From: Candidatus Omnitrophota bacterium
Lineage (GTDB): Bacteria; Omnitrophota; Gorgyraeia; Gorgyraeales; Gorgyraeaceae
Reading direction: 5' to 3'
Length of the DNA: 64,000 nt
Assembly (NCBI GenBank): GCA_003485765.1
Contig: DNHS01000035.1
Span: forward strand, 129,314-193,313
The first letter of the stretch is position 1. Every line of letters begins with the position of its first letter. Positions 1-9,348 of this stretch are shown piece by piece. Position numbers and translations under genes: made by a program. A model generated the notes under the pieces. That model saw only the letters and a list, made by a program, of their open reading frames with translations, did no database searches and was not told where the DNA came from.

Positions 1-1
1 A

Positions 2-250
2 AAATGTTTTACATTGGAAAAAGGCATATATTCAGGCCTGTTCTTTTTAATGGTAGGTTTTTTATTTTGCGTAAAAGTTTTATATAACTATCTGCATGCC
101 ATAACAGGAGATTCTATTTACTACAACGCAAGATTTGCGGTATTTGGAGTTACTATGATGATAATGGGCTTACAGCTTATATTTTCTTCGTTTTATGTAA
201 GTTTCTTAAACCTAAAAAAGGAACATGAAGATTTTAATTATATGTCATGA
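2..250 (+). CDS. C-terminal end of a GT2-type membrane glycosyltransferase (partial, 5' end outside window)
   Basis: The reading frame is open back to the window edge, so the TTG at position 14 is not a credible start and this is the 3' end of a longer gene. About 80 residues are visible. They form two hydrophobic segments (roughly GLFFLMVGFLFCVKVLYNYL and FGVTMMIMGLQLIFSSFYVS) joined by a short polar loop. This pair of helices, ending in 'GLQLIFSSF' followed by a short charged tail, is the usual C-terminus of polyprenyl-phosphate GT2 glycosyltransferases of the DPM1-like type with a membrane anchor. The catalytic domain is not visible. It overlaps the next gene by 26 bases, so the two are probably co-transcribed. 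Confidence 0.6.
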   Translation, partial: KCFTLEKGIYSGLFFLMVGFLFCVKVLYNYLHAITGDSIYYNARFAVFGVTMMIMGLQLIFSSFYVSFLNLKKEHEDFNYMS

Positions 251-1361
251 GTTTCCTCCTATAGGAGGAGGCGCGGCAAATGCTGCATTTTATATAGCAA
301 GTTACCTTAGAAATAAACAGCATGAGGTAACAGTGATTACCTCAAGATTTAAACGGGTCAACCAGGCTGAATATGATTTCAACATAATTTATCTCCCTGT
401 TTTGAGAAAGCATATTGACAGGACATCGCCTTTGGAATTGATTTCTTTCGCTCTGTCAGGTATTTTTTATAGTTTATTTAATATCAGAAAGTCTAGATAC
501 GATATATGCCTTGCTATGCACGGTATACCTAGCGGATGGGTTGCTTTTGTTATACGCAAGATTTTTGGAATTTCTTATATTGTTTCTCTTCGCGGAGGTG
601 ACGTGCCAGGCTTTTTGCCTCAGGAATATGATAGGCTTCATAAAAAAGTAAAAATTCTAACCAAACTATATTGGAAAAATGCAAAATCTATTATTGCCAA
701 TAGCGAGGGTTTAAAAGAGCTGGCAGATATTACTGCGAATACGTTAGATAAAAAGGTAAAGATTGTATCAAATGGTGTTGATTGTCAGGCCTTTAAACCG
801 GATTATTCGTTAAGAGACAATCAGTCCATTAGGATTATTTACGCTGGAAGAATTACTTTACAAAAGGGATTGGAAGGCTTTATTAAAGCTGTAAAACAAG
901 CTAAGGACAAGATAAAAAATAATTTTAATATAAAAATTATAGGCAATGGCTATTTAAAGGCCTATCTTGAAAAGATATCATTTGAATTGTGCGGCAAGGG
1001 TATTATAACATTCAGCGATTGGATGGATAAGAAGAGCCTGATTATGGAATACAAAAAAGCGCATATATTTATTCTTCCGTCATTTTATGAGGGTATGTCA
1101 AACTCACTTCTTGAAGCCATGGCATGCGGTTGTATGGTGATAGCAAGCGATATACCTGGCAATAGAGAGCTTGTTAAAAGATATGAAAATGGTGTTCTTT
1201 TTAATCCAAGCGATTCATTGAATTTAGAAGAGGTATTGATGAATGTTTTAAATAGCGGGCCGGGCACAATAGAAGATATGGGTAAAAAAAGCAGGATAAT
1301 TGCTGAGAGATTTGATTGGGACAGAGTAACAGATTTGTATCTTGAAGAGTTCTATGCGTAA
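225..1361 (+). CDS. GT4 family glycosyltransferase
   Basis: The 378-residue protein has the two-Rossmann GT-B layout. Near the N-terminus is a glycine-rich acceptor-side loop, 'HEFPPIGGGAANA' (about residues 8-20). A 'GRITLQKGLEGFI' strand-loop (about 207-219) opens the donor-binding half, and the E-x7-E motif lies in 'YEGMSNSLLEAMACG' (about 288-302). These are the hallmarks of retaining GT4 enzymes that transfer a sugar from a nucleotide sugar in the cytoplasm. Donor and acceptor cannot be read from the sequence. The ATG lies inside the end of the preceding gene and its own end overlaps the next, so it sits in a translationally coupled glycan operon. Confidence 0.9.
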   Translation: MKILIICHEFPPIGGGAANAAFYIASYLRNKQHEVTVITSRFKRVNQAEYDFNIIYLPVLRKHIDRTSPLELISFALSGIFYSLFNIRKSRYDICLAMHGIPSGWVAFVIRKIFGISYIVSLRGGDVPGFLPQEYDRLHKKVKILTKLYWKNAKSIIANSEGLKELADITANTLDKKVKIVSNGVDCQAFKPDYSLRDNQSIRIIYAGRITLQKGLEGFIKAVKQAKDKIKNNFNIKIIGNGYLKAYLEKISFELCGKGIITFSDWMDKKSLIMEYKKAHIFILPSFYEGMSNSLLEAMACGCMVIASDIPGNRELVKRYENGVLFNPSDSLNLEEVLMNVLNSGPGTIEDMGKKSRIIAERFDWDRVTDLYLEEFYA

Positions 1362-2688
1362 AAAATATCTGATAATTTTTGTTGTGTCAATTTTAATAGC
1401 CTTTATTTTCATATATCTTGACAGAGATGCAAGAAAAATAAAGGCAGATGCAATTATCTATTATACCATAGCAGAAAATATTGTAAGCGGTCATAGCTTT
1501 TCTGATAAAATAAACCCTCCATATTCGCCTACAATGTCCCGCGAGCCTGTATATCCTTTATTCTTGAGCGTTCTATTTTATTTATTTAACAAAAATATCC
1601 TGGCAGTTCAATTTGCTCAAGCCTTGATATATGCCTTAACTTGCTTAGTTATGTTGAAAGTTGTTTCTATGTTGTTGAGTGAGGCCAAATATCAGTTTAT
1701 TATCTCTATGATCATAGCGCTTTTTCCTGTAATCCCAAGTTATGTGCCATATATGTTTACCGAAGTTTTGTTTACATTTCTCTTGGCATTATGTGTTTTT
1801 TCTATAATAAAAGGTCTAAAACAGGATGGTTTGAAGTGGTATTTTATTTCAGGTATGCTAATCGGTATTGCTACTTTATGCAGGGCTATATTGATATTAT
1901 TGCCTGTATTTTTATTGGTTTTAATGTGTGTGCATTTCTATAAAAAATATAAAAGAATTATCACCCCTGAATTATTCAAGGCGTCTGTTTTACTATTATT
2001 TGGATTTGCGCTAGTAGTAATGCCGTGGATGGCAAGAAATTATTTATTGTTTAATAAGCCATCTATTGCATTAAGAGGTTTTAGCAGTATGTACACAAGG
2101 GCCGTAAAAGTGAATTTAAGCAAGGATGAGCTTAAGATGTATGGAATCTATTGTTTTTCTGAATATTTAGCTGGCAAAGTATATCCACAGCATTACCTTG
2201 TTTCTAACGCAGGAGGGTATTTTTATAAACCAGCGCTTCAAAAAATCAAAGAATATTCAGACAAAGGTATTTCTCAAGAAAAGGCAGATGACATGTTTAA
2301 AAAAGAGGTACTGGAGCTGGTCCGAAACCATCCAATAAAATTTACTGCTATGGGTTTTTTTGAAATTGTAAAACTCAATTCTTTCTCTCAAGTTTTATTT
2401 GTAAATCAGAAGAGCATGGAAGATGCTATTCTGAACACATATATATTGTTTGCAATAAGAGGTTTTTTAAAATTGCTCGGTTTTTTTATTGTTATCGTAG
2501 CTTTTGCAGGAATGATTTCTGTGCATAAACTCAGGCACGAATGGATGGTTCTATTTTGTGTGATTATGTATTTTAATACGATACATTTTTTTCTTGACTC
2601 TGTTGGCAGATACGTTGTTCCGATAATCCCTTATTATATATTATTTTGTATAGTACAGTTGAGAGGATTAGGACGCAAGGCATTATGA
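1354..2688 (+). CDS. Polytopic membrane glycosyltransferase, ArnT/PMT_2-like
   Basis: A TTG at 1342 is possible, but the ATG at 1354 overlaps the previous gene by 8 bases like its neighbours and begins a normal basic N-terminus (MRKKYLI), so I prefer it (444 residues). There are about ten hydrophobic segments. After the first helix comes an acidic motif, 'DAIIYYTIAENIVSGHSF', followed by 'YPLFLSVLFYLF'. This is typical of ArnT/PMT_2 (GT39/GT83-like) enzymes, in which the first periplasmic loop carries catalytic acid residues and sugar is moved from a polyprenyl-phosphate donor. The substrate is unknown. It shares this plan with the gene at 22162. Confidence 0.75.
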   Translation: MRKKYLIIFVVSILIAFIFIYLDRDARKIKADAIIYYTIAENIVSGHSFSDKINPPYSPTMSREPVYPLFLSVLFYLFNKNILAVQFAQALIYALTCLVMLKVVSMLLSEAKYQFIISMIIALFPVIPSYVPYMFTEVLFTFLLALCVFSIIKGLKQDGLKWYFISGMLIGIATLCRAILILLPVFLLVLMCVHFYKKYKRIITPELFKASVLLLFGFALVVMPWMARNYLLFNKPSIALRGFSSMYTRAVKVNLSKDELKMYGIYCFSEYLAGKVYPQHYLVSNAGGYFYKPALQKIKEYSDKGISQEKADDMFKKEVLELVRNHPIKFTAMGFFEIVKLNSFSQVLFVNQKSMEDAILNTYILFAIRGFLKLLGFFIVIVAFAGMISVHKLRHEWMVLFCVIMYFNTIHFFLDSVGRYVVPIIPYYILFCIVQLRGLGRKAL

Positions 2689-4046
2689 TGTTGAAAGAAA
2701 AAATTATAAACACTAATAAGCCGGTTATATTGATGATAGGGGCTGTAATAGCTCTTGCAGTAAATTTTCTACCCTCAGAAGGTATGGTGTTTCCTTTTCT
2801 TATTTTTTGTATAGGGCTTTTTATAGGAATGTTCTTTATTAATTTAATGCCGGAACAAGATAATAAATTTTTAATATCGCTGTTTCTTCTGGCATTTTTG
2901 TCAAGGATTTTTGCGTCTCTATTTTTCTTCAATGCAGTTTTTTTATATAATGGCAATGGAATGCTTGGAGATGCATGGCCTTTTAGCCAAAGCGGTTATG
3001 ATGTTCTTCAGATGTGGCTGGCCGGTATCAGAGACATAAAGACTATTACAGATAATATGATGAAAATAACAGCCAGCGGAAATCTGGGTAGTTATGATTT
3101 CTGGAATGCAGTGGTTTATTTTTTTACAGGCAAAAGCCCTATGTCTGTAATATTTATCAATTGTCTGGCAGGTTCTCTGGCCGTTATATTCATATATTAC
3201 ATTACAAAACAGATGTGCAGTATAAAGGCCGCTAAAATAGCAGCTATTTTGACCGCTTTTTGGCCTTCAATATTTATGTGGTCAATACAGAATTTAAAGG
3301 AATCCTCAAGTATTTTTTTAATAGTATTTTTAATGTGGGCCATGCTAAATTTAAAGACAAGATTCAGATTTCATTTTATATTTTTGGTGTTTATTTTAAG
3401 TTTAGCCCTTAAGGAAATGAGGCTTATCTCATTTTTTGTATTTTATATATTGGTAGTTCCATTCGCATTATTTTTATCGATATGCAGGTCTAAAAGGCTG
3501 GAATTTATATTTTTAGGCATCTTGATTATATTTATTGGGGTTTCATTATTTGAGGTGGTCAAGCTTCAAATAGTAAAGCTTATACCTTTTTTTCCAACCA
3601 GAGGCAATATTGAGTTTTTGAAATGGGCATATGAGATGAGAACTAACAGGGCTACAGGCGGAACAGCGTTTTTGACTGGTTTAAATTTATCTAACCCATT
3701 AAACCTTGTATTTTTTGTGCCAACTGCACTATTAATTGCCTGGTTAGCGCCTTTTCCATGGCAGGTGGGGAGCATGTCACAGATAAGCGCTATTCCTGAA
3801 ATGCTGGTATATTATATGCTCATACCATCTATATTTTCAGGTTATAGATTTATAATGAAGCATAGAGTTAGTGAAGGCGGACTATTGATAATAGCCTATA
3901 TTTTCATAATGATGATTGTCCTGGCATTCATAGAAGGCAATATAGGTACTTTATTTAGGCATAGAGCAATGGTTTTGCCTTTTTTATTTGTGTTAATAGG
4001 TATAGGGCTGGAGAAAATAACATTTAAAATTACAGCGCATGACTAA
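2685..4046 (+). CDS. Polytopic membrane protein, GT39-like or Wzy-like polymerase candidate
   Basis: The ATG at 2685 forms an ATGA overlap with the previous stop, so it is preferred over the upstream TTG at 2646 (453 residues). The protein is about ten hydrophobic helices with a long extracytoplasmic loop after the second or third helix, containing 'GDAWPFSQSGYDVLQMWLAG'. A later segment reads 'WPSIFMWSIQNLKESSSIF'. The GDA...Y loop resembles the acidic first loop of PMT-type glycosyltransferases, but the overall plan would also fit an O-antigen polymerase (Wzy), a family with little sequence conservation. Position between glycosyltransferases and upstream of the flippase at 10850 is compatible with either. 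Function is inferred only. Confidence 0.6.
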   Translation: MMLKEKIINTNKPVILMIGAVIALAVNFLPSEGMVFPFLIFCIGLFIGMFFINLMPEQDNKFLISLFLLAFLSRIFASLFFFNAVFLYNGNGMLGDAWPFSQSGYDVLQMWLAGIRDIKTITDNMMKITASGNLGSYDFWNAVVYFFTGKSPMSVIFINCLAGSLAVIFIYYITKQMCSIKAAKIAAILTAFWPSIFMWSIQNLKESSSIFLIVFLMWAMLNLKTRFRFHFIFLVFILSLALKEMRLISFFVFYILVVPFALFLSICRSKRLEFIFLGILIIFIGVSLFEVVKLQIVKLIPFFPTRGNIEFLKWAYEMRTNRATGGTAFLTGLNLSNPLNLVFFVPTALLIAWLAPFPWQVGSMSQISAIPEMLVYYMLIPSIFSGYRFIMKHRVSEGGLLIIAYIFIMMIVLAFIEGNIGTLFRHRAMVLPFLFVLIGIGLEKITFKITAHD

Positions 4047-5247
4047 TCCCATAAAAGCATTGTTTATTTCTTATAATGGCGCATTAGAGCCGTTAATACA
4101 GTCTCAGGGCATTCCTTACTTAAAAGGATTATCTGATAAAGGCGTAAAATGTTTTTTATTAAGTTTTGAAAAAAGAGAAGAAGGAGCACTTGAGCTTAAA
4201 AAAGAATTAGAATGCCATGGAATAAAATGGTATCGCCTTAAATATCATAAGAGACCAACCTTACCAGCTACTTTATTTGATATATTATCCGGTATTGTCT
4301 CGGGCATGTATATAGCTGTTTCAAAAGATATTAATATTGTTCATAGCAGGGCTACTGTTCCGGCTTTAATGGGATATGTAATAGCAAAGCTTACAGGAAA
4401 AAAATTTATTTTTGATGTAAGAGGATTGATGGCAGAGGAATATGCTGACGGAGGCATGTGGAAAAGAGGCAGTCTTTTATATAAAGTTACTTCTCGGATT
4501 GAAAAAAAGTTATTAAAGAAGGCGGATTCTTTAATCGTGATTACTGAAAATATAAAAGAATGTTTAACAAATGATGATAGAAAAAAACAGAATATTACTG
4601 TGATACCTTGTTGTGTTGATATAGATAAATTTAGCGAAGAATGTAATCTAACCAAGACGTTAAAGGAAAAATATAAGCTTTCAGGAAAATTTGTGTTTTT
4701 GTATATTGGATCCGTTGGAACATGGTATTTATTGGAGGAAATGATAGATTTTTTTATCGCGGCTAAAAGTATAATTAATAACGCGCATTTTTTAATATTG
4801 ACTCATATTGATAAAGATATGGTTATATCTGCTTGTAAAAGAAAAAAACTGTCTTTTAATGATGTTACTGTTGATAACGCGGAATTTTCTAATATGCCTT
4901 ATTATATTAAACTGGCAGATGTTGGAATTTTTTTCATAAAGCCTTGTTTTTCTAAAAGGTCTTCCTGTCCTACTAAATTTGCAGAATACCTGGTTTGTGG
5001 TTTACCGCTTGTAATAAATTCAGGAATAGGCGATACTGATAAAATAGTGAAAGATTATAAGTTAGGAGTAGTTATTGATAAATTTAATCAAGGCTCATAT
5101 TTGTCTAATACATATCAGCTATTAGAGTTAATGAAAGAGAAAGGGGCTATTTCTAATAGATGCAAGAAAACGGCAAAAGATATTTTTTCTTTAGACATAG
5201 GTGTCTCTAAGTATTTCGATGTATATAGGAGCCTGATATGCAATTAA
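4039..5247 (+). CDS. GT4-like glycosyltransferase
   Basis: A 402-residue GT-B protein. The N-terminal half has 'KKFIFDVRGLMAEEYADGG' (about residues 117-135), a segment often seen in GT4 enzymes of capsule clusters. The C-terminal half has 'LYIGSVGTWYLLEEMIDFF' and 'SCPTKFAEYLVCGLPLVIN' (about residues 313-331). The second acidic residue of the E-x7-E motif is present (AEYL), while the first is replaced by a Lys/Ser-rich stretch, a variant known among GT4 relatives. It overlaps the gene before by 8 bases and the gene after by 10. Donor sugar is unknown. Confidence 0.85.
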   Translation: MTNPIKALFISYNGALEPLIQSQGIPYLKGLSDKGVKCFLLSFEKREEGALELKKELECHGIKWYRLKYHKRPTLPATLFDILSGIVSGMYIAVSKDINIVHSRATVPALMGYVIAKLTGKKFIFDVRGLMAEEYADGGMWKRGSLLYKVTSRIEKKLLKKADSLIVITENIKECLTNDDRKKQNITVIPCCVDIDKFSEECNLTKTLKEKYKLSGKFVFLYIGSVGTWYLLEEMIDFFIAAKSIINNAHFLILTHIDKDMVISACKRKKLSFNDVTVDNAEFSNMPYYIKLADVGIFFIKPCFSKRSSCPTKFAEYLVCGLPLVINSGIGDTDKIVKDYKLGVVIDKFNQGSYLSNTYQLLELMKEKGAISNRCKKTAKDIFSLDIGVSKYFDVYRSLICN

Positions 5248-6116
5248 AAGCTATAGTTACCGGCGCGAATGGTATGTTGGGGGATTCGTTTTGCCCTCTT
5301 TTAGAAAATAAAGGTTATCATGTTGTTGCTACTGATATTATTACAAATGCAAGAATTATTAAACTAGATATAAAAAATTTAGATAAAACAATGAATGTTG
5401 TAAAAAGAGAAAAGCCTGGAATTATCTTTCATCTTGCCGCTGAAACAGATGTTGATAAATGTGAGTTAAATGAAAAGCATGCTTATGAAACAAATGCTAA
5501 GGGAACAGAAAACATAGCCTTATGCTGTAAAGAGCTGGATATCCCTATGGTTTATATAAGCACAGGATCTGTTTTTGACGGGGAAAAAGAAGATGGATAT
5601 ACAGAGGAAGATGTTGCTGGCCCACCAGTAAACATATATGCCAAAAGTAAACTGGAAGGCGAAAAAATAGTAAAATCTTTGCTATCTAAATACTATATTA
5701 TAAGGGCTGGCTGGATGATAGGAGGTTATAATAAAGATAAGAAATTTGTATGGAAGATAGTGGAATTACTAAAAACCAAGAAGGAGATATCAGCAGTTAT
5801 TGATAAATTTGGGACCCCTACATTTACTAAAGATTTTTCAAAAGGGATATATGATATTATAACTAAAGGCGAATACGGGCTTTATCACTCTGTAAATAAT
5901 GGAATATGCACGCGGTTTGACATTGCTAAAAAGATCATAGAGTACCTAGGTAAAAAAAATATCATATTGAAACCTGTTGATTCAAGAGCTTTTCCTATGC
6001 CTGCTCCTCGCCCAAAGTCAGAAGCTCTTATTAATCATAAACTATCTTCAATGGGTATGAATAACATGAGGACATGGCAGGAAGCTTTAAAAGAATATAT
6101 AGAAGAGATTAAATGA
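5238..6116 (+). CDS. RmlD-like NAD(P)-dependent sugar-nucleotide reductase (SDR)
   Basis: An extended short-chain dehydrogenase of 292 residues. 'VTGANGMLGDSF' (about 7-18) is the dinucleotide-binding loop, 'STGSVFDGEKEDGYTEED' resembles the region after the catalytic Ser/Thr, and 'YAKSKLEGE' supplies the YxxxK pair (Tyr near 134). 'PVNIYAKSKLEGE' is the usual context in RmlD (dTDP-4-dehydrorhamnose reductase). RmlA, RmlB and RmlC are not in the window, so whether the product is dTDP-rhamnose or another deoxysugar is open. A second RmlD-like gene is at 49446. The stop overlaps the next start as ATGA. Confidence 0.8.
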   Translation: MQLKAIVTGANGMLGDSFCPLLENKGYHVVATDIITNARIIKLDIKNLDKTMNVVKREKPGIIFHLAAETDVDKCELNEKHAYETNAKGTENIALCCKELDIPMVYISTGSVFDGEKEDGYTEEDVAGPPVNIYAKSKLEGEKIVKSLLSKYYIIRAGWMIGGYNKDKKFVWKIVELLKTKKEISAVIDKFGTPTFTKDFSKGIYDIITKGEYGLYHSVNNGICTRFDIAKKIIEYLGKKNIILKPVDSRAFPMPAPRPKSEALINHKLSSMGMNNMRTWQEALKEYIEEIK

Positions 6117-7225
6117 AAATATTATTTATACAGCCTTACCCTACTGAAGGCGCAAGTGCCAGGTATAGAGTAGAACAGTATGTGCCTTATCTGGAAAAGA
6201 ACGGCATTAAATGTGTTATCAGGTCTTTTGTTTCAACTAAGTTTTATAAGATTTTGTATAAAAAAGAGCTTTATTTCAAAAAAATATTATATTTTATTCA
6301 AAGCAGTATTCAAAGGTTTTTTGATATATTTCTTGCAATAAGATCGGATTTAATATTTATACATCTCGAGGCATTTCCTTTAGGCCCTCCGTTTTTAGAG
6401 TATATTTTTGCAAAAGTTTTGCATAAAAAAATTATATATGATCTGGATGATGCCATCTATATAGGTAGTACTAGTTCAGCTAATAATTTTTTAAAATATT
6501 TAAAATGTCCTTCAAAGATTAAAAAAATAATCAAAATTAGCAGCCATGTTATAGCTTGCAATGAATATCTTGCCAATTATGCTGAAAAATATAATAACAA
6601 TGTAACTGTTATTCATACATCAGTAGATACAGACAAATTTAAACCAATAAATAGAGAGAAAAAAGAAAATATAGTGATAGGGTGGATAGGGAGTCATAGT
6701 ACAGCAAAATATCTATCAGAATTAAAAGATGTTTTTTTTGAACTTAGTGCTAAATATAAATTTACCATAAAGGTTATAGGTGCAGGGGAAGGATGCGATT
6801 TTGAGATACTCGGAGTAAATGTAGTTCAACTTGATTGGAGTCTTAAAGACGAAATCGCTCATTTTCAATCTTTTGATATAGGAGTATATCCTTTACCTGA
6901 AGATGAATGGACTAAGGGTAAAACAGGTTTTAAGACTATTCAGTACATGAGCATTGGTATCCCATGCGTGGTGTCGGATGTAGGCGCGAACAGGGATATA
7001 ATAAAAGATGGCATAAATGGTTATCTTGCAAGGACAAAAGAAGAATGGATTGAAAAAATATCTAAGCTAATTGATGATGCTGGGTTGAGAGAAAAAATTG
7101 GCTTTGCAGGCCGAAAGACAGCGGAAGAAAGGTATTCTCTTAAAATAAATATCCCAAAATTTATTAGCATCTTTAAAAGTTTCAGTATTGCAAAGAATGA
7201 GAGCAAAAAATACAATTATGATTAA
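6113..7225 (+). CDS. GT4-like glycosyltransferase
   Basis: A 370-residue GT-B protein. It starts 'MKILFIQPYPTEGASARYR', where 'GASARYR' is the acceptor-side loop found in one GT4 subgroup. 'KIIYDLDDAIYIG' (about 108-120) and 'GWIGSHSTAKYLSEL' (about 190-204) are also typical of that subgroup, as is the donor-side 'KGKTGFKTIQYMSIGIPCVV'. In it the E-x7-E motif is weakly kept. The start is fixed by the ATGA overlap with the RmlD-like gene. It very likely adds one sugar to the lipid-linked glycan, but specificity is not readable. Confidence 0.85.
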   Translation: MKILFIQPYPTEGASARYRVEQYVPYLEKNGIKCVIRSFVSTKFYKILYKKELYFKKILYFIQSSIQRFFDIFLAIRSDLIFIHLEAFPLGPPFLEYIFAKVLHKKIIYDLDDAIYIGSTSSANNFLKYLKCPSKIKKIIKISSHVIACNEYLANYAEKYNNNVTVIHTSVDTDKFKPINREKKENIVIGWIGSHSTAKYLSELKDVFFELSAKYKFTIKVIGAGEGCDFEILGVNVVQLDWSLKDEIAHFQSFDIGVYPLPEDEWTKGKTGFKTIQYMSIGIPCVVSDVGANRDIIKDGINGYLARTKEEWIEKISKLIDDAGLREKIGFAGRKTAEERYSLKINIPKFISIFKSFSIAKNESKKYNYD

Positions 7226-8213
7226 AAAAAGACTTGTAAAAATTATTGCGCCAGTCATTGGGCATTTTATTTCTCTTAGATTGCCTTCTATAATAGCAAT
7301 AGAAGCAACCAATCGTTGCTTTCTTGATTGCGTTACATGTCCGATACCTAACCATATGAAAAGACAAAAAGGAGATATGCAGCTTTCAACTTTCAGGACT
7401 TTTTTAAGTCAAATAAACTGGAAAGTACATAAGCTAAGTTGGGCATTTGGCGGCGAACCTCTGTTGAATAAAAATATATGGCAGATGATAAAACTTGCTG
7501 CTCTTAAAGGTATCCCTTCTAAAGTTGATACCAATGGCATGTTGCTTAATAAATATGAAAATGAAATATTTAATTCGAATCTCAGGGTATTAAATATAGC
7601 TTTTGAAGGGCTTTCAAAAGAAAACACAAGTAGCTTTAGACAGGGCTTCGATCATGAATTGGTTATAAGTAACATCAAAGCAATAAGCCGGAGGAAAAAC
7701 GCAATAGGCGCAGAATATCCTGTAATAATTCTCAATTATTTAGTTAGAAAGGATAACGAGGATGATATAGAAAGAACTATAGAATTAGCGCGGGGATGGA
7801 AGATAGATGATATAATATTTAAAAGTATTAATATAAGCCCCAGCTTATGGCTTTCTCAAAGTCAGATGCAATATCTGGGGAATAAATTTCTTCCGGTAAA
7901 AAGGGCTGAACTTAGCCGTTATAAACGGCAAAATGGACAATGGGTTCCTAAAGAGAATCTAAGCGATTATTGCAGATATCTGATAAATAGTCTGACTGTA
8001 ACATGGGAGGGCAAAGTGTTGCCATGTTGTTTTGATTTTGATGCGTCTATGGTAGTAGGAGATATACATAATGAAGATTTAAAATCCATATGGCGTAATG
8101 AAAGATTTAGTCTTATCAGAAAAAAAGTTTATAGCGGCTCTATCCAAATGTGCAATAACTGTACTTCAGTTTCTTTGCAGAAAAAAGTAAATATAATCAA
8201 AAATGAATCTTAG
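7218..8213 (+). CDS. Radical SAM / SPASM-type enzyme
   Basis: I take the ATG at 7218 (8-base overlap with the previous stop) rather than 7188, giving 331 residues. 'CFLDCVTC' (about residues 30-37) is the CxxxCxxC motif that binds the SAM-cleaving 4Fe-4S cluster. 'FGGEPLLNK' is the following GGE motif. The C-terminal third carries further cysteines, in 'LPCCFDFDASMVVGDI' and 'CNNC', consistent with a SPASM or twitch domain holding an auxiliary cluster. Such enzymes in glycan clusters may carry out oxidation, epimerisation or dehydration of sugars, though others act on peptides. No precursor peptide is visible nearby, so a sugar substrate is an inference. Confidence 0.85.
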   Translation: MIKKRLVKIIAPVIGHFISLRLPSIIAIEATNRCFLDCVTCPIPNHMKRQKGDMQLSTFRTFLSQINWKVHKLSWAFGGEPLLNKNIWQMIKLAALKGIPSKVDTNGMLLNKYENEIFNSNLRVLNIAFEGLSKENTSSFRQGFDHELVISNIKAISRRKNAIGAEYPVIILNYLVRKDNEDDIERTIELARGWKIDDIIFKSINISPSLWLSQSQMQYLGNKFLPVKRAELSRYKRQNGQWVPKENLSDYCRYLINSLTVTWEGKVLPCCFDFDASMVVGDIHNEDLKSIWRNERFSLIRKKVYSGSIQMCNNCTSVSLQKKVNIIKNES

Positions 8214-8219
8214 ATATAT

Positions 8220-9338
8220 ATGGAATATCTAAAAAACAAACATATAGCGTTATTCTTTTCTTATAAGGTATCATTGAATGTATGGGAAGACTTAGGAATG
8301 ATAACTAGAGAATCCAGAATCTGGGGCATTTTATGGAAAAATTTTAATAAAGTGTCTTTTATCACATATGGCAATAAAAATGAAGAAGTTTTTGGTAAGC
8401 ACTTTCCTTCTATAAAATTGCTTAATAATAAATGGAATTTAAATCCCGCGACCTATAGTATATTTTTGCCGTTTCTTTATAAGAAGGAGCTCATGAATAT
8501 AGATTTATATAAAGTAAATCAGGTTAGCGGCGCTTTGCCTGCTATTATCAGTAAGATTTTATATAAAAAGAAGCTTATTATTCGATGCGGATTTCAGCTG
8601 TCTCTTTTTTTAAAAAAACAGAAAGAGAATATTATTAAAATATTTTTAGCCTTAGTTTTAGAGAGGATATCTTTTTATATGGCTGATGTTATAATAGTAA
8701 CGTCTATAAAAGACAGGGAATACATAGGTGCTTATCACAAGGTAAATTTTCACAAGATAAAAGTAATTTCTAATGGGATAGATACAGAATTATTTAACAT
8801 ATTAGAAGGCATAAAAAAGGAACGCGGTCGGATTTTATTTGTAGGAAGGCTTATCAGGCAGAAGAATTTATTTTCTCTATTAGAAGCGGTAAAAGGCCTT
8901 AAAGAAATTCATCTTGTTATAATAGGCAAGGGATATCTTAAAGAGGCATTGGCGCAAAAATCAAAGGAGTATCGAGTAAATGTTACTTTTATAGAGAGAA
9001 TAAAAAACGAAGAGTTACCCATAGAATATAATAGATCAGAACTTTTTATATTACCGTCTTTATTCGAAGGTAACCCCAAGGTTTTATTAGAAGCCATGGC
9101 CTGTGGACTGCCTGTAATTTGCACTGATGTCGATGGCATGAATACTATTGTACAGCATGGAGTTAACGGTATGCTATGTCAGAGCCACGATGAAAGTATG
9201 AAAAATTCCATCCTTGAATTGCTCAACAATGAGGGTTTAAGAAAAAAATTAGGCCAAAATGCAAGGGATACTATAGTGTCAAAGTTCAGTTTAGATATGG
9301 TTGCTGAACAAGAGATTTTTTGTTATGAGCATTTATAG
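8220..9338 (+). CDS. GT4 family glycosyltransferase
   Basis: A 372-residue GT-B enzyme. The donor-binding half begins at 'GRILFVGRLIRQKNLFSLL' (about 199-217). The E-x7-E motif is intact in 'FEGNPKVLLEAMACGLPVI' (about 281-299), and 'GVNGMLCQ' follows. The N-terminal half starts with 'KHIALFFSYKVSLNVWEDLG', less typical than in neighbouring GTs, so the acceptor side is probably specialised. It begins six bases after the radical SAM gene. The donor sugar is unknown. Confidence 0.87.
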   Translation: MEYLKNKHIALFFSYKVSLNVWEDLGMITRESRIWGILWKNFNKVSFITYGNKNEEVFGKHFPSIKLLNNKWNLNPATYSIFLPFLYKKELMNIDLYKVNQVSGALPAIISKILYKKKLIIRCGFQLSLFLKKQKENIIKIFLALVLERISFYMADVIIVTSIKDREYIGAYHKVNFHKIKVISNGIDTELFNILEGIKKERGRILFVGRLIRQKNLFSLLEAVKGLKEIHLVIIGKGYLKEALAQKSKEYRVNVTFIERIKNEELPIEYNRSELFILPSLFEGNPKVLLEAMACGLPVICTDVDGMNTIVQHGVNGMLCQSHDESMKNSILELLNNEGLRKKLGQNARDTIVSKFSLDMVAEQEIFCYEHL

Positions 9339-9348
9339 AAAGGGCTTG

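Noticed and set aside
2573..2956. Minus-strand open frame of 127 codons
   Set aside because: It overlaps two well supported membrane-protein genes on the + strand and has no recognisable domain; it is a shadow frame, as are the other minus-strand frames except 46477-47055.
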